Assembly: GCF_002943525.1 (NCBI RefSeq)
Contig: NZ_CP025394.1
Location: 6,277,001-6,341,000, forward strand
Origin: Kitasatospora sp. MMS16-BH015
Lineage (GTDB): Bacteria > Actinomycetota > Actinomycetes > Streptomycetales > Streptomycetaceae
Length of the DNA stretch: 64,000 bases
Direction of reading: 5' to 3'
Shown: positions 7,571-15,570 of the stretch, in pieces
Layout: every line of letters begins with the position of its first letter
Numbering within the stretch: the first letter of the stretch is position 1
Notes under the pieces: generated by a model
Seen by the model: the letters and a program-made list of their open reading frames with translations, nothing else
Told to the model about the DNA's origin: nothing
The model's database searches: none
Translations under genes and position numbers: made by a program

Positions 7571-9733
7571 GTGGCTGCTTATCTGGGTGACGGTGAGGGT
7601 GAGGTCGGCCTGGTGGGGCGGGGGGTGGAGGTCGAGGAAGGGGCCCTGCCCTCGGGGGAGTTGGTGATGTTGGCGCAGGCGTACGGGGTGGACCCGACGT
7701 ATGACGCCGGGGGTGGGCCGGTGGTGGTGGCGCCGGGGACGTTGGTGGCGGTGCTGGGGGCCTTGGGGGTGGAGGCCGGGACGCCCGAGGCGGTGACGGA
7801 GAGTCTGACGCGGCACCGGGCCGAGGTGGCCGGGCGGTTGGTGGCGCCGTGCGTGGTGGTGCGGAGTGGGCGGCGGACGGCGGTGGATGTGCCCGCCGGG
7901 GCCGTGCTGAGCGTGGAGTTGGAGGAGGGCGGGGTCTGGTCGCTGCCGGCGGGGAAGTCGCACTGGTTGCCGGCGGATCTGCCGCTCGGCCGGCATCGGT
8001 TGAGGGTGCGGGTCGGGGAGCGGGAGGAGAGTGCGGCGCTGATCGTGGCGCCGCAGCGGCTGCCGGAGGTGGCGCAGCGGGGGTGGGGGTTCCTGGCGCA
8101 GCTGTACTCGGTGCTGAGTCAAAGGTCCTGGGGGATGGGGGACTTGGGGGATCTGAAGGAGTTGGCGGAGTGGGCGGGGAGTGGATTGGGGGCGGCCTTC
8201 CTGCAGATCAATCCGTTGCATGCCGCGTTGCCCGGGGTGCCGTCGGATCCTTCGCCGTACCGGCCGAGTTCGCGGCGGTTCGCCGACCCCGTGCATCTGC
8301 GGGTGGAGGCGGTGGAGGAGTACGCCTATGTGGGGGACCGGGCGGAGCTGGAGGAGTTGCGGGAGAAGGCGGCCAGGCTGCGGGGGGAGGTGCTGGGGCA
8401 TGACGGCCTGATCGACCGGGATGCCGTGTGGGCGGTGAAGCGGCGGGCGTTGGAGATCCTGCACCAGGTGCCGCGCGGGGTCGGCCGGGAGGCGGCGTAC
8501 CGGGCGTTCGTGGAGCGGGAGGGAGAGTGGCTGGAGCAGTACGCCACCTGGGGGGCGTTGGCCTCGGTGCACGGGAGCAACTGGCGGAGTTGGTCGAAGG
8601 GGCTCAGGAAGCCCGGGAACCCGCAAGTGGCGGCGGCCAAGGTCGAGTTGGCGGGGGAGGTGGAGTTTCAGCGGTGGCTCGCCTGGCTGGTGGACGAGCA
8701 GCTGGGGGCGGCGCAGCGGGCGGCGGAGGATGCCGGGATGGCCGTCGGGCTGATCCATGACCTGGCCGTCGGGGCGCACCCGGACGGGGCCGATGCGTGG
8801 GTGTTGCAGGAGGTGCTGGCCGAGGGGATCTCGGTCGGGGCGCCGCCGGACGCGTTCAACGCGCACGGGCAGGACTGGGGTCTGCCGCCCTGGCGGCCGG
8901 ATGCGCTGGCGGCGTCCGGCTACGCGCCGTACGCCGAGCTGCTGCGGGCCGCGGCGCGGCACGCTGGGGCGATCCGGATCGACCATGTGATGGGGCTGTT
9001 CCGGCTCTGGTGGGTGCCGGCGGGCAATCCGCCCACGCAGGGGGCGTACGTGCGGTACGACGCCGAGGCGATGCTCGGCGTGCTGGCGCTGGAGGCGCAC
9101 CGGGCCGGCGCGTACGTGATCGGGGAGGACCTGGGGACGGTCGAGCCCGGGGTGCGGGAGGAGTTGGCGGCGCGTGGGGTGCTCGGGACTTCGGTGCTCT
9201 GGTTCGAGCGGGATTGGCAGGCGAAGGGGGCCGTGCTGCCGCCGGAGCGGTGGCGGGCCGCCTGCCTGGCCACGCTGACCACGCATGATCTGCCGAGCAC
9301 GGCGGCCCGGCTCAGCGGGGAGCACGTGGAGCTGCGGGACCGGCTCGGGCTGCTGGCGCGGCCGGTAGCGGAGGAGATCGCCGAGGCCGTTAACGAACTC
9401 GCCGAGTGGAAGGGTGAATTGCGCCGGCTGGGGCTGCTGGGGGAGGGGGAGGAGCTGACGGCCGAGGCGCTGTACTCCTTCCTGGCGGACACCCCGGCGG
9501 AGTTGGTGGGCGTCTGGCTGCCCGATGTGGTGGGTGATCCGAGGCCGCAGAACCTGCCGGGCACCTGGGATCAGTACCCGAACTGGCGGCTGCCGGTGGC
9601 CGACGGCACCGGCCGGCCCTGCACGTTGGAGCGGCTCGCCGAGGCGCCCGGGGTCGCGGGTCTGGCGAAGGCGGTCGGCGGCCTGGGGGCGGCGGTGCCC
9701 GGAAGGCGGACCCCGGCGCGCGAGGGACAGTAA
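7571..9733 (+). CDS. malQ: 4-alpha-glucanotransferase (amylomaltase, GH77)
   Basis: This enzyme transfers alpha-1,4-glucan segments between malto-oligosaccharides in the cytoplasm, in maltose/glycogen metabolism. Its 720 residues are normal for the long actinobacterial GH77 form with an N-terminal extension domain. The catalytic core shows SYSPY-like PSDPSPYRPSSRRFADP (~residues 217-233), the nucleophile motif AIRIDHVMGLFRLWW (~470), the acid/base motif VIGEDLGTVEP (~517) and LTTHDLPSTAA (~570). Start choice is open: GTG 7571 follows GGTGGGAG, while ATG 7667 follows GGGGGAG at six bases and drops a Gly/Glu-rich 32-residue leader unlike usual MalQ N-termini. The shorter form may be correct. 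Codons are unusually G-rich (GGG, GAG, TTG) compared with the genes to the right. Confidence 0.92.
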   Translation: MAAYLGDGEGEVGLVGRGVEVEEGALPSGELVMLAQAYGVDPTYDAGGGPVVVAPGTLVAVLGALGVEAGTPEAVTESLTRHRAEVAGRLVAPCVVVRSGRRTAVDVPAGAVLSVELEEGGVWSLPAGKSHWLPADLPLGRHRLRVRVGEREESAALIVAPQRLPEVAQRGWGFLAQLYSVLSQRSWGMGDLGDLKELAEWAGSGLGAAFLQINPLHAALPGVPSDPSPYRPSSRRFADPVHLRVEAVEEYAYVGDRAELEELREKAARLRGEVLGHDGLIDRDAVWAVKRRALEILHQVPRGVGREAAYRAFVEREGEWLEQYATWGALASVHGSNWRSWSKGLRKPGNPQVAAAKVELAGEVEFQRWLAWLVDEQLGAAQRAAEDAGMAVGLIHDLAVGAHPDGADAWVLQEVLAEGISVGAPPDAFNAHGQDWGLPPWRPDALAASGYAPYAELLRAAARHAGAIRIDHVMGLFRLWWVPAGNPPTQGAYVRYDAEAMLGVLALEAHRAGAYVIGEDLGTVEPGVREELAARGVLGTSVLWFERDWQAKGAVLPPERWRAACLATLTTHDLPSTAARLSGEHVELRDRLGLLARPVAEEIAEAVNELAEWKGELRRLGLLGEGEELTAEALYSFLADTPAELVGVWLPDVVGDPRPQNLPGTWDQYPNWRLPVADGTGRPCTLERLAEAPGVAGLAKAVGGLGAAVPGRRTPAREGQ

Positions 9734-9754
9734 GGGGCCGGTACCTTGGGAAAC

Positions 9755-9985
9755 GTGGACAAGAGGAACGCTTTGCGCGCCGGTGCGGTCACCGCAGCGG
9801 CCACGCTGATGATGCTGATGACGTCGCCCGCCATGGCCCTGACCCGGGACGATGGTGACGACCCGGGCTCCGGCCTGAGCGTTGCCCAGACCCTCGGTCT
9901 GTACGTGCTGGCCCCGATCGTGCTGTTCGCGATCATCGCCGGTCTGGTCATGCTGCCCTCGCTGGGCAAGGGCAAGAAGAAGTAA
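9755..9985 (+). CDS. Small conserved membrane protein with signal peptide and C-terminal TM segment
   Basis: This 76-residue protein starts 21 bases after malQ. A signal peptide (LRAGAVTAAATLMMLMTSPAMA, cleavage after AMA, ~residue 28) is followed by a short acidic linker (LTRDDGDDPGSG), one hydrophobic helix (LGLYVLAPIVLFAIIAGLVMLP) and a Lys-rich cytoplasmic end (GKGKKK). GTG 9755 is chosen over TTG 9746 because MDKRN gives the normal positively charged signal-peptide start. Such proteins are common in Streptomyces, but I know of no function. Confidence 0.8.
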   Translation: MDKRNALRAGAVTAAATLMMLMTSPAMALTRDDGDDPGSGLSVAQTLGLYVLAPIVLFAIIAGLVMLPSLGKGKKK

Positions 9986-9997
9986 CGAGCTGTTCGG

Positions 9998-10035
9998 CTG
10001 AGCGCCGTCGGGGCTGATGCTCCGGCGGCGCTCAG
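9998..10035. terminator. Bidirectional terminator hairpin between convergent genes
   Basis: CTGAGCGCCGTCGG (9998-10011) pairs with CCGGCGGCGCTCAG (10022-10035), 13 of 14 bases, around a 10-base loop. It sits between the small membrane protein and the convergent apbE gene and overlaps the apbE stop codon. There is no U-tract, as is usual for Streptomyces terminators. Confidence 0.75.
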
Positions 10036-10847
10036 TGCTGTCCGGAGGCGGTAGCCGATCCAGGCAGGTAGCGGGTCAGCCCCGGGGTGATGCGGGTGGT
10101 GCCGTCGGGGAGGACGGCCAGGGCCTCGGTGTCCGGGCGGGCGGTGGCCCAGGCGAGGGCGCGGTCGGGGCCCATCGCGAAGGCGGCGGTGGCCCAGGCG
10201 TCGGTGCGGGCGATCCGGCGGCCGGTCAGGGTGAGGGCGGCCAGACCCTCGGCCGGGCGGCCGGTGTGCGGGTCGAGGATGTGCCGGCCGCGTTCGGCGA
10301 TGCCCGAGGTGGCCACGGCCAGGTCGTGGCCGGTCAGCACGGTGAGCAGGGCACCCGGGCGGAACGGCGCCGCGATGCCGATCCGCCAGGGCCCGCCGCT
10401 GGTCTGGACGTCGCCGCCGCCGCTGACGCTGTGTTCGGTCCAGCCGGCGGCGGAGAGCGCGAGGGAGGCCTCCTCCACGGCCCAGCCCTTGACCCAGCCG
10501 CTCGGGTCGAGCCGCCCGGCGGGCCGGTGGGTGAACCAGCCGTCGGTCTCGGCGGCCACCTCGCGGCAGCGGGCGAGCACCTCCGCCACCTCGGGGTCGC
10601 ACTGGGCGAGGGTGAGCTCGGCCCGTTCGAGCCGGCGGATCTGGCTGTCGGCGCGGTAGGTGGAGAAGACCTCGTCGATCCGGTGCAGGCGGGTCAGGAT
10701 GCCGTGCAGTACCGCCTCGAAGGGCAGCCCGGCCGCCGGGGCGGTGGTGCGGGGGCGGACGGCGAAGGAGAAGACGGTGCCCATCAGGTGCTCGGCGTGG
10801 CGGAAGGCGACCGGGGCGGGCGCAGCCACGGGGGCGGGCCGGGTCAT
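10032..10847 (-). CDS. apbE: ApbE family FAD:protein FMN transferase
   Basis: ApbE enzymes covalently attach FMN to a Thr or Ser of target proteins through a phosphodiester bond, usually outside the cytoplasmic membrane. Family features in this 271-residue protein: LMGTVFSFAV near the start, FSTYRADSQIRRL (~62-75), DPSGWVKGWAVEEA (~113), SGGGDVQTSG (~143), HILDPHTGRPAEG (~190) and TDAWATAAFAMG (~213). No signal peptide is obvious. The start overlaps the stop of the FMN-binding protein gene by four bases (ATGA). That neighbour is therefore the expected substrate. Confidence 0.92.
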   Translation of the reverse strand: MTRPAPVAAPAPVAFRHAEHLMGTVFSFAVRPRTTAPAAGLPFEAVLHGILTRLHRIDEVFSTYRADSQIRRLERAELTLAQCDPEVAEVLARCREVAAETDGWFTHRPAGRLDPSGWVKGWAVEEASLALSAAGWTEHSVSGGGDVQTSGGPWRIGIAAPFRPGALLTVLTGHDLAVATSGIAERGRHILDPHTGRPAEGLAALTLTGRRIARTDAWATAAFAMGPDRALAWATARPDTEALAVLPDGTTRITPGLTRYLPGSATASGQH

Positions 10848-11314
10848 TTGCGGCCGGCCTGGTCGAGAGCGCTCTGCAGGGAGCGCGTGTAGCCGTCGCT
10901 GGTGAAGGTGGCGCCGGAGACGGCGTCGATCTGGGCGCTCTGGGCGGCCAGCGCCTCCTGGTTGAGTTCGGGGAGGGCGAAGGTGTTGATCTCCTGGTCG
11001 CGGCGGCTCTCGTCGGGGTACTGGATGACGTCGATCTTGGATATTCGGCTGTTGTCGAGGGTGACGCGGACCTGGACCGGGCCGTAGCGAGTGTCGACGG
11101 CCTCACCGGTGACGGTCCGTGAGCCACCGGCCGTGGTGGGCGATGCCGAGGGGGAGGTGCCGGTGCTCGGGGCGGCGGCCTGGACGGGGCCGGTGCCGGT
11201 GGAGATGACCTTGGCGGTGGAGCCGGTGCTGCCCGCGCCGCCGGTCTGCTTGAGGGAGAGCAGCAGGACGATGCCCGCGGCGGTGGCGGAGGTGGTGACG
11301 ACGGCTCGGCGCAC
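10844..11314 (-). CDS. Exported FMN-binding domain protein (ApbE substrate)
   Basis: This 156-residue protein has an N-terminal export signal/anchor (VVTTSATAAGIVLLLSL), a Ser/Thr/Pro linker to about residue 68, and an FMN_bind domain (YGPVQVRVTLDNSRISKIDV to the end). DAVSGATFTSDGYTRSL contains the S-G-A-T motif, in which the Thr is the flavinylation site recognised by ApbE. It lies in the middle of a three-gene operon, with the ferric-reductase-like gene upstream and apbE overlapping downstream. It is probably a one-flavin electron carrier on the outer face of the membrane. Confidence 0.9.
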   Translation of the reverse strand: MRRAVVTTSATAAGIVLLLSLKQTGGAGSTGSTAKVISTGTGPVQAAAPSTGTSPSASPTTAGGSRTVTGEAVDTRYGPVQVRVTLDNSRISKIDVIQYPDESRRDQEINTFALPELNQEALAAQSAQIDAVSGATFTSDGYTRSLQSALDQAGRK

Positions 11315-11350
11315 GGGGACTCCTGGAGCGGATGGGAAGTCAGAGAGGTC

Positions 11351-11392
11351 GATTCAGAGGGAGCGAGTCAGAGGGGGTGAGTCAGAGGGAGA
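11351..11392. repeat. Three tandem 14-bp repeats at a gene end
   Basis: There are three head-to-tail copies of a 14-mer of form GAGTCAGAGGGNGN (11351, 11365, 11379). The last copy contains the stop codon of the ferric-reductase-like gene, so the 3' end of that gene appears to have been duplicated into the spacer before the FMN-binding gene. Confidence 0.7.
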
Positions 11393-12989
11393 AGGACTCG
11401 TGGTGGATGCGGCGGACTCCGGCGGCGCGGAGGGAGCGGACGGCCTCGGCGGTGAGGGCGTCCGGGCCGCAGAGGAAGACCTCGTGGCGGGCGAGGTCGG
11501 GGACGAGGCGGGCCAGCGCGCGGCCGAGGTCGCCGACTTCGGTGCGGGTGCCGAGGAGTTCGAGGGCCCGGCCGCCCCGGGCGGCGGCCACGGCGGCGAG
11601 TTCGGCGCGGAAGAGCAGGTCCTCGGGCCGCCGGGCCCGCTGCACCAGGGTGACCTGGCCGGGGAGGGTCTCGAAGAGCGCCCGCAGCGGCGTGATGCCG
11701 ACGCCCGCGCCGAGGAGGAGGACCGGACGGGTACGGGTACGGGAGCTGCGACGGGGCGTGGGGGAGGCGGGTGAGCCGGCCCGACGGTGGGCGGCAGCCT
11801 GCGGCGCGGCGGTACCCGCGGCCGGGGCCGAGGCCGAAGCTGGGGTGTGAGCCCGGCGGTGGGTCGCGGCCTGCGGCGCGGCGATGCCCGGGGCGGGGGC
11901 GGGGGCGGGGGCGGGGGCGGGGGCCGGGGCTGGGGCTGGGGCGTCGGCGAGGCGGCGGGCCGTGAAGGCTCCGTACGGGCCCTCGGCCAGGACGCGGGTG
12001 CCGAGGGGGAGGCGGGCGACCGCTGCGCTGTGGGAGCCGAGGGACTTGACCGTGAAGCGGAGGAACTGCGGGTGGGGCGGGGCGGAGAGGGAGTAGGGGT
12101 TGGCGGCCCAGCGCAGGCCCGGGGTCTGGAACTGGAGGCGGAAGAACTGGCCGGCCTCGGCGCCGAGCTCGTCCAGGTGCTGCCCGGTCAGGAAGACCGA
12201 GACCACGCCCGGGCCTTCGGGGCGGATCTCGGCGACCCGGAGCCGGTGGCGGCGGTCGCGCAGGTACGGGACGGCCAGGCGGTACCAGCCGAGCAGGGCG
12301 GCGGTGCCGAGGTAGAGCGCGTACCAGAGCAGCCGGCCGGGGCCGTCGCCGAGTTGGGCGCCGTTGGCGAGCTGGTGGCCGAAGGCCAGGGCGACGGCGA
12401 GGTAGGTGGCGAGGTGGAGGTAGTACCAGAGCTCGTAGGAGAGCCGGCGGCGGGCCACGGCGGCCGAGACGGCGCCGGTGCCGAGCAGCAGGAGGGTGCC
12501 GAGCGTGCCCTTGATCATCTCGGGGTAGTCGAAGACCAGGTGCACGCCCTCGGCGAGCAGCCCGCGTCCGTCGGTGAGCGCGTAGCCCCAGGTGATGGTG
12601 AGTACGTGGGCCAGCACCAGCCCGACCATGTACCGCCCGCCCCTGGCGTGCCAGCGGGCCAGCCGGTCGGCGCCCACCTCGCGTTCGAGCAGCGGGAGCC
12701 GGGCCATCAGGAGCAGCAGGACCGGCGCCGCGTACCCGGCCAGCAGGCCGGTGATCTGGCCGGCCCCGGTGAGCCATGCGGCGGCGCCCCGCACCTCGGG
12801 CGTGTCGCGCCACCAGAGGGCCACCACCCCGGCGGCGCCGACCCCGATCGCGGCCAGGAGGAGCGCGGGCAGCACCCGCCGGAGCGGGCCGGGCAGCAGG
12901 AAGCCGGCGGGAGCACCGGGGCGGGGAGGGCCCGGGGAAGGCAGCGGCGGCCGGACGGCCGGGGGTGGTCCGACGGTCGGGGCGGACAT
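11382..12989 (-). CDS. Ferric reductase-like transmembrane protein with FAD/NAD(P)-binding reductase domain
   Basis: This 535-residue membrane flavocytochrome would move electrons from cytoplasmic NAD(P)H through FAD and haem b to the outside. ATG 12989 follows GGAGG. There are five to six TM helices over residues ~35-245. Candidate haem His lie in LVLAHVLTITWGYAL, YYLHLATYLAVALAFGHQLANG. Next come an FAD-binding barrel (GQFFRLQF, NPYSLSAPPH) and the NAD-binding part (LLLGAGVGITPLRALFE, EVFLCGPDALTAEAV). Between these lies an atypical ~70-residue insertion of Ala-Pro repeats and a duplicated AAPQAA.HRRA block (about 11771-11941). It heads the operon with the FMN-binding protein and ApbE and is divergent from the two-component genes. 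Confidence 0.85.
   Translation of the reverse strand: MSAPTVGPPPAVRPPLPSPGPPRPGAPAGFLLPGPLRRVLPALLLAAIGVGAAGVVALWWRDTPEVRGAAAWLTGAGQITGLLAGYAAPVLLLLMARLPLLEREVGADRLARWHARGGRYMVGLVLAHVLTITWGYALTDGRGLLAEGVHLVFDYPEMIKGTLGTLLLLGTGAVSAAVARRRLSYELWYYLHLATYLAVALAFGHQLANGAQLGDGPGRLLWYALYLGTAALLGWYRLAVPYLRDRRHRLRVAEIRPEGPGVVSVFLTGQHLDELGAEAGQFFRLQFQTPGLRWAANPYSLSAPPHPQFLRFTVKSLGSHSAAVARLPLGTRVLAEGPYGAFTARRLADAPAPAPAPAPAPAPAPAPGIAAPQAATHRRAHTPASASAPAAGTAAPQAAAHRRAGSPASPTPRRSSRTRTRPVLLLGAGVGITPLRALFETLPGQVTLVQRARRPEDLLFRAELAAVAAARGGRALELLGTRTEVGDLGRALARLVPDLARHEVFLCGPDALTAEAVRSLRAAGVRRIHHESFSL
11771..11941. repeat. Direct duplication plus GGGGGC tandem tract inside the ferric-reductase-like gene
   Basis: Two imperfect ~45-50 bp direct repeats (starting near 11771 and 11847) are followed by several head-to-tail GGGGGC units (about 11889-11941, plus strand). 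In the protein these give a duplicated AAPQAA/HRRA block and a run of Ala-Pro. The G-tracts could form G-quadruplexes on the plus strand. Copy number probably varies between strains. Confidence 0.75.
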
Positions 12990-13277
12990 CGGGCCTCCGG
13001 GATGGTCTGGTTGTCGTGGGCATTGCCAGGGCGGGCCGTCCATGAGTGGATGCCCTGGGCGCGGTGGCGCCCGGCGTGAGCGGATGGCGCAACCCTTGCA
13101 CCGGAAGCTCTCAATTGCCTCTGAATGTCGCGGGGCACAGGAACGAGATCGGGAACGAAAGTGCAGGTCAGCATGGGTGAAGTGGTGGATTCGGGCCCGA
13201 AGCGATCTCAGCGCTTTCTCATCCCCGACCCCGAGAATGAGTACCCGCCACCCGCCACCGATCACGATGGGCCGCCC

Positions 13278-13988
13278 ATGGACACCGACCTCGCCCCGGA
13301 GCCCTGGCGGCTCCTGGTGGTCGACGACGAACCCGATCTGGTCGAGGTGCTCTGCGGCGCCCTGGCCTACGAGGGCTGGGACGCCCGGGGCGCCGCCGAC
13401 GGGCCGGCCGCGATCGAGCTGGCCGCCGAGTGGCAGCCGCACGCCGTGGTGCTCGACATGATGCTGCCCGGCATGGACGGCATGGAGGTGCTGCGCCGGA
13501 TCCAGGCCCGGCAGCCCGAGGTGCGGGTGCTCTTCCTGACCGCCAAGGACGCCGTGGAGGACCGGATCGCCGGTCTCGCGGCCGGCGGGGACGACTACGT
13601 GACCAAGCCGTTCAGCCTGGCCGAGGTGGTGGTCAGGCTGCGCGGTCTGCTGCGCCGCGCCGGGTCGGTGCCGCGGCGGCCGACCGGCCCGCTGCTCACC
13701 CTCGGCGACCTCACCCTGGACGAGCAGTCCCGCGAGGTCACCCGGGGCGGAGAGCCGGTGGAGCTGAGCCCGACCGAGTACGCCCTGCTGCGGCACCTGC
13801 TGCTGCACCCGAGGCAGGTGCTCAGCAAGGCGCAGATCCTGGAGGCGGTCTGGTCGTACGACTTCGGCGGGCAGGCGCACGTGGTGGAGCTGTACGTCAG
13901 CTACCTGCGGAAGAAGATCGACCACGGGCGGGCACCGATGCTGCACACCGTGCGGGGGGTCGGGTACGTGCTCAAGGCGGGGGCGTGA
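13278..13988 (+). CDS. OmpR/PhoB-family response regulator
   Basis: This 236-residue two-component DNA-binding regulator has a receiver with VVDDEPDLVEVL (acidic pair ~residues 15-16), phospho-acceptor Asp in AVVLDMMLPGMDG (~60), TAKD (~88) and Lys in DYVTKPFSLAE (~109). A winged-helix C-terminal domain follows (LSPTEYALLRHLLLHPRQVLSK, ELYVSYLRKKID, LHTVRGVGYVLKAGA). ATG 13278 starts ten residues before the receiver. An in-frame ATG at 13173 would add a 35-residue disordered leader, and neither has a strong ribosome site. It overlaps the kinase gene and is divergent from the flavin electron-transfer operon, a plausible target. Confidence 0.88.
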   Translation: MDTDLAPEPWRLLVVDDEPDLVEVLCGALAYEGWDARGAADGPAAIELAAEWQPHAVVLDMMLPGMDGMEVLRRIQARQPEVRVLFLTAKDAVEDRIAGLAAGGDDYVTKPFSLAEVVVRLRGLLRRAGSVPRRPTGPLLTLGDLTLDEQSREVTRGGEPVELSPTEYALLRHLLLHPRQVLSKAQILEAVWSYDFGGQAHVVELYVSYLRKKIDHGRAPMLHTVRGVGYVLKAGA

Positions 13989-15481
13989 GGGCACGCCCGG
14001 GCAGGCTGGTGCCGCGGACGCTGCGGGCCCGGCTGATCGCCGGGGTGCTGGCGCTGCTGGTGCTCACCTGCGGCGGGATCGGGCTGGCCACCACCCAGGC
14101 GCTGCGGCACTTCCTGATCGACCGGCTCGACCAGCAGCTGGTGGACACCGGCGGCCGGTACGCGGCCAGTCTGGAGCACCAGGCGACACCGGGCACGGCC
14201 GGCACGCCCGGCACGGCCGGGCGGGAGCGCAGCGACACCCGGGCGCAGGCGCCGGGCACCTTCGGGGCCCGGCTGGTGCACGGGGTGGTGACCAACGCCG
14301 GGGTGGTGGACGGGGACGCGGACGACTCCCAGGTGGAGGCCGGCGAGGTGCCCGCCGACACCGACGACCTGGTGCGGCTGGACGCGGCGGACCAGCGGGC
14401 GCTCGCCGCCCTGCCGGTCGGCGGGCCGGCCCGCAGCCTCGACCTGTCGGGGCTGCCGGGCTACCGGGTGCGGGCCTTCGCCGGGAACGACGGGGACGTG
14501 CTGGTCACCGGCCTGCCGCTCAAGTCGGTCTCGGCGACGGTCCATCAGCTGGTCACGGTCGAACTCGTGGTGTTCGTGGTCGCCTTGGGCTTGACCGGGG
14601 TGGCCGGAGCGCTCTGGGTCGGGCTCGCGCTGCGGCCGCTCGGACGGGTGGTGGCGGCGGCCGAGCGGGTCAGCGGGCTGCCGCTGGCCAGCGGGGAGGT
14701 GCAGCTCTCCGTCCGGGTGGACGAGGACGATCCGCGCAGCGAGGTCGGGCGAGTCGGCGCCGCGCTCAACCGGATGCTGGGGCACGTCGGGCAGGCGCTG
14801 GCCCAGCGGCAGACGGTGGAGGAGCGGCTGCGGGCCTTCGCGGCCGACGCCGGGCACGAGTTGCGGACTCCGGTGGCGACCGTGCGGGGCCATGCGGAGC
14901 TGGCTCTGCGGCATCCGGGGCCGCTGCCGGAGGAGGTGCGGCACTCGCTGACCCGGATCGACGCCGAGACGCGGCGGATGGGCACGATCGTGGAGGACCT
15001 GCTGCTGCTCGCCCGGCTGGACGCGGGGCGGCCGCTGGCGGTCGGCGAGGCTGACCTGACCCGGATCGCGTTGGACTGCGCCTCGGATGCCCGGGCCGCC
15101 GGGCCGGGGCACCGCTGGCGGTTGGAGCTGCCGCCGGAGCCGGTGGTCGTCCCCGGGGACGAGGGGCGGCTGCGGCAGGTGGTGGCGAACCTGCTGGCCA
15201 ACGCGGGGGCGCACACGCCGGAGGGGACGGAGGTGACGCTGCGACTCCGACGAACCGAGGATGGTGTGGAGTTGAGCGTGAGCGACACCGGGCCGGGGAT
15301 CGAGCCGGAGCTCGCGGAGCGGGTGTTCGAACGGTTCGTCAGGGGGGACCGCTCGCGGGCCCGCGCCACGGGGTCGACGGGGTTGGGGCTGGCGATCGTC
15401 CGGGCGGTGGTGAGCGCTCACGGTGGCACCGTCAGCTTGGAGAGCCGGCCGGGGCGGACCACGTTCACTGTGCGGCTTTAG
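13985..15481 (+). CDS. Sensor histidine kinase (HAMP, HisKA, HATPase)
   Basis: This 498-residue membrane kinase is paired with the upstream regulator through a GTGA overlap. TM1 (LIAGVLALLVLTCGGIGLA) is at ~residues 14-32. An extracytoplasmic sensor of ~150 residues contains a small Gly/Thr/Pro repeat (TPGTAGTPGTAG). TM2 is VELVVFVVALGLTGVAGALWVGLAL at ~190. HAMP follows, then the phospho-acceptor H-box AGHELRTPVATVRGHAEL (~290), N-box VVANLLANAGAHTPEG (~400), G1 VSDTGPGIEPELAERVF and G2 GSTGLGLAIVRAVVSAHGG. The order and length are standard for TrcS/MprB-like kinases. The signal is unknown. Confidence 0.9.
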   Translation: MRARPGRLVPRTLRARLIAGVLALLVLTCGGIGLATTQALRHFLIDRLDQQLVDTGGRYAASLEHQATPGTAGTPGTAGRERSDTRAQAPGTFGARLVHGVVTNAGVVDGDADDSQVEAGEVPADTDDLVRLDAADQRALAALPVGGPARSLDLSGLPGYRVRAFAGNDGDVLVTGLPLKSVSATVHQLVTVELVVFVVALGLTGVAGALWVGLALRPLGRVVAAAERVSGLPLASGEVQLSVRVDEDDPRSEVGRVGAALNRMLGHVGQALAQRQTVEERLRAFAADAGHELRTPVATVRGHAELALRHPGPLPEEVRHSLTRIDAETRRMGTIVEDLLLLARLDAGRPLAVGEADLTRIALDCASDARAAGPGHRWRLELPPEPVVVPGDEGRLRQVVANLLANAGAHTPEGTEVTLRLRRTEDGVELSVSDTGPGIEPELAERVFERFVRGDRSRARATGSTGLGLAIVRAVVSAHGGTVSLESRPGRTTFTVRL

Positions 15482-15494
15482 GGCAACCCGAACA

Positions 15495-15564
15495 GGGGCG
15501 CGGGGAACTGCGCGATCAACCGTGCACCTCCGTAGAGGGCTGGTCGCGCAGTTCCCCGCGCCCC
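15495..15564. terminator. Long perfect inverted repeat (GGGGCGCGGGGAACTGCGCG type) between convergent genes
   Basis: A 21-bp arm at 15495-15515 is the exact reverse complement of 15544-15564, with a 28-base loop. It lies between the sensor kinase and convergent pepN, so it likely ends transcription from both sides. The same arm recurs at 47963, 48016 and 48091, so it is a dispersed repeat family. From memory it is very common in Streptomyces intergenic regions. Confidence 0.8.
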
Positions 15565-15570
15565 CAGTGG

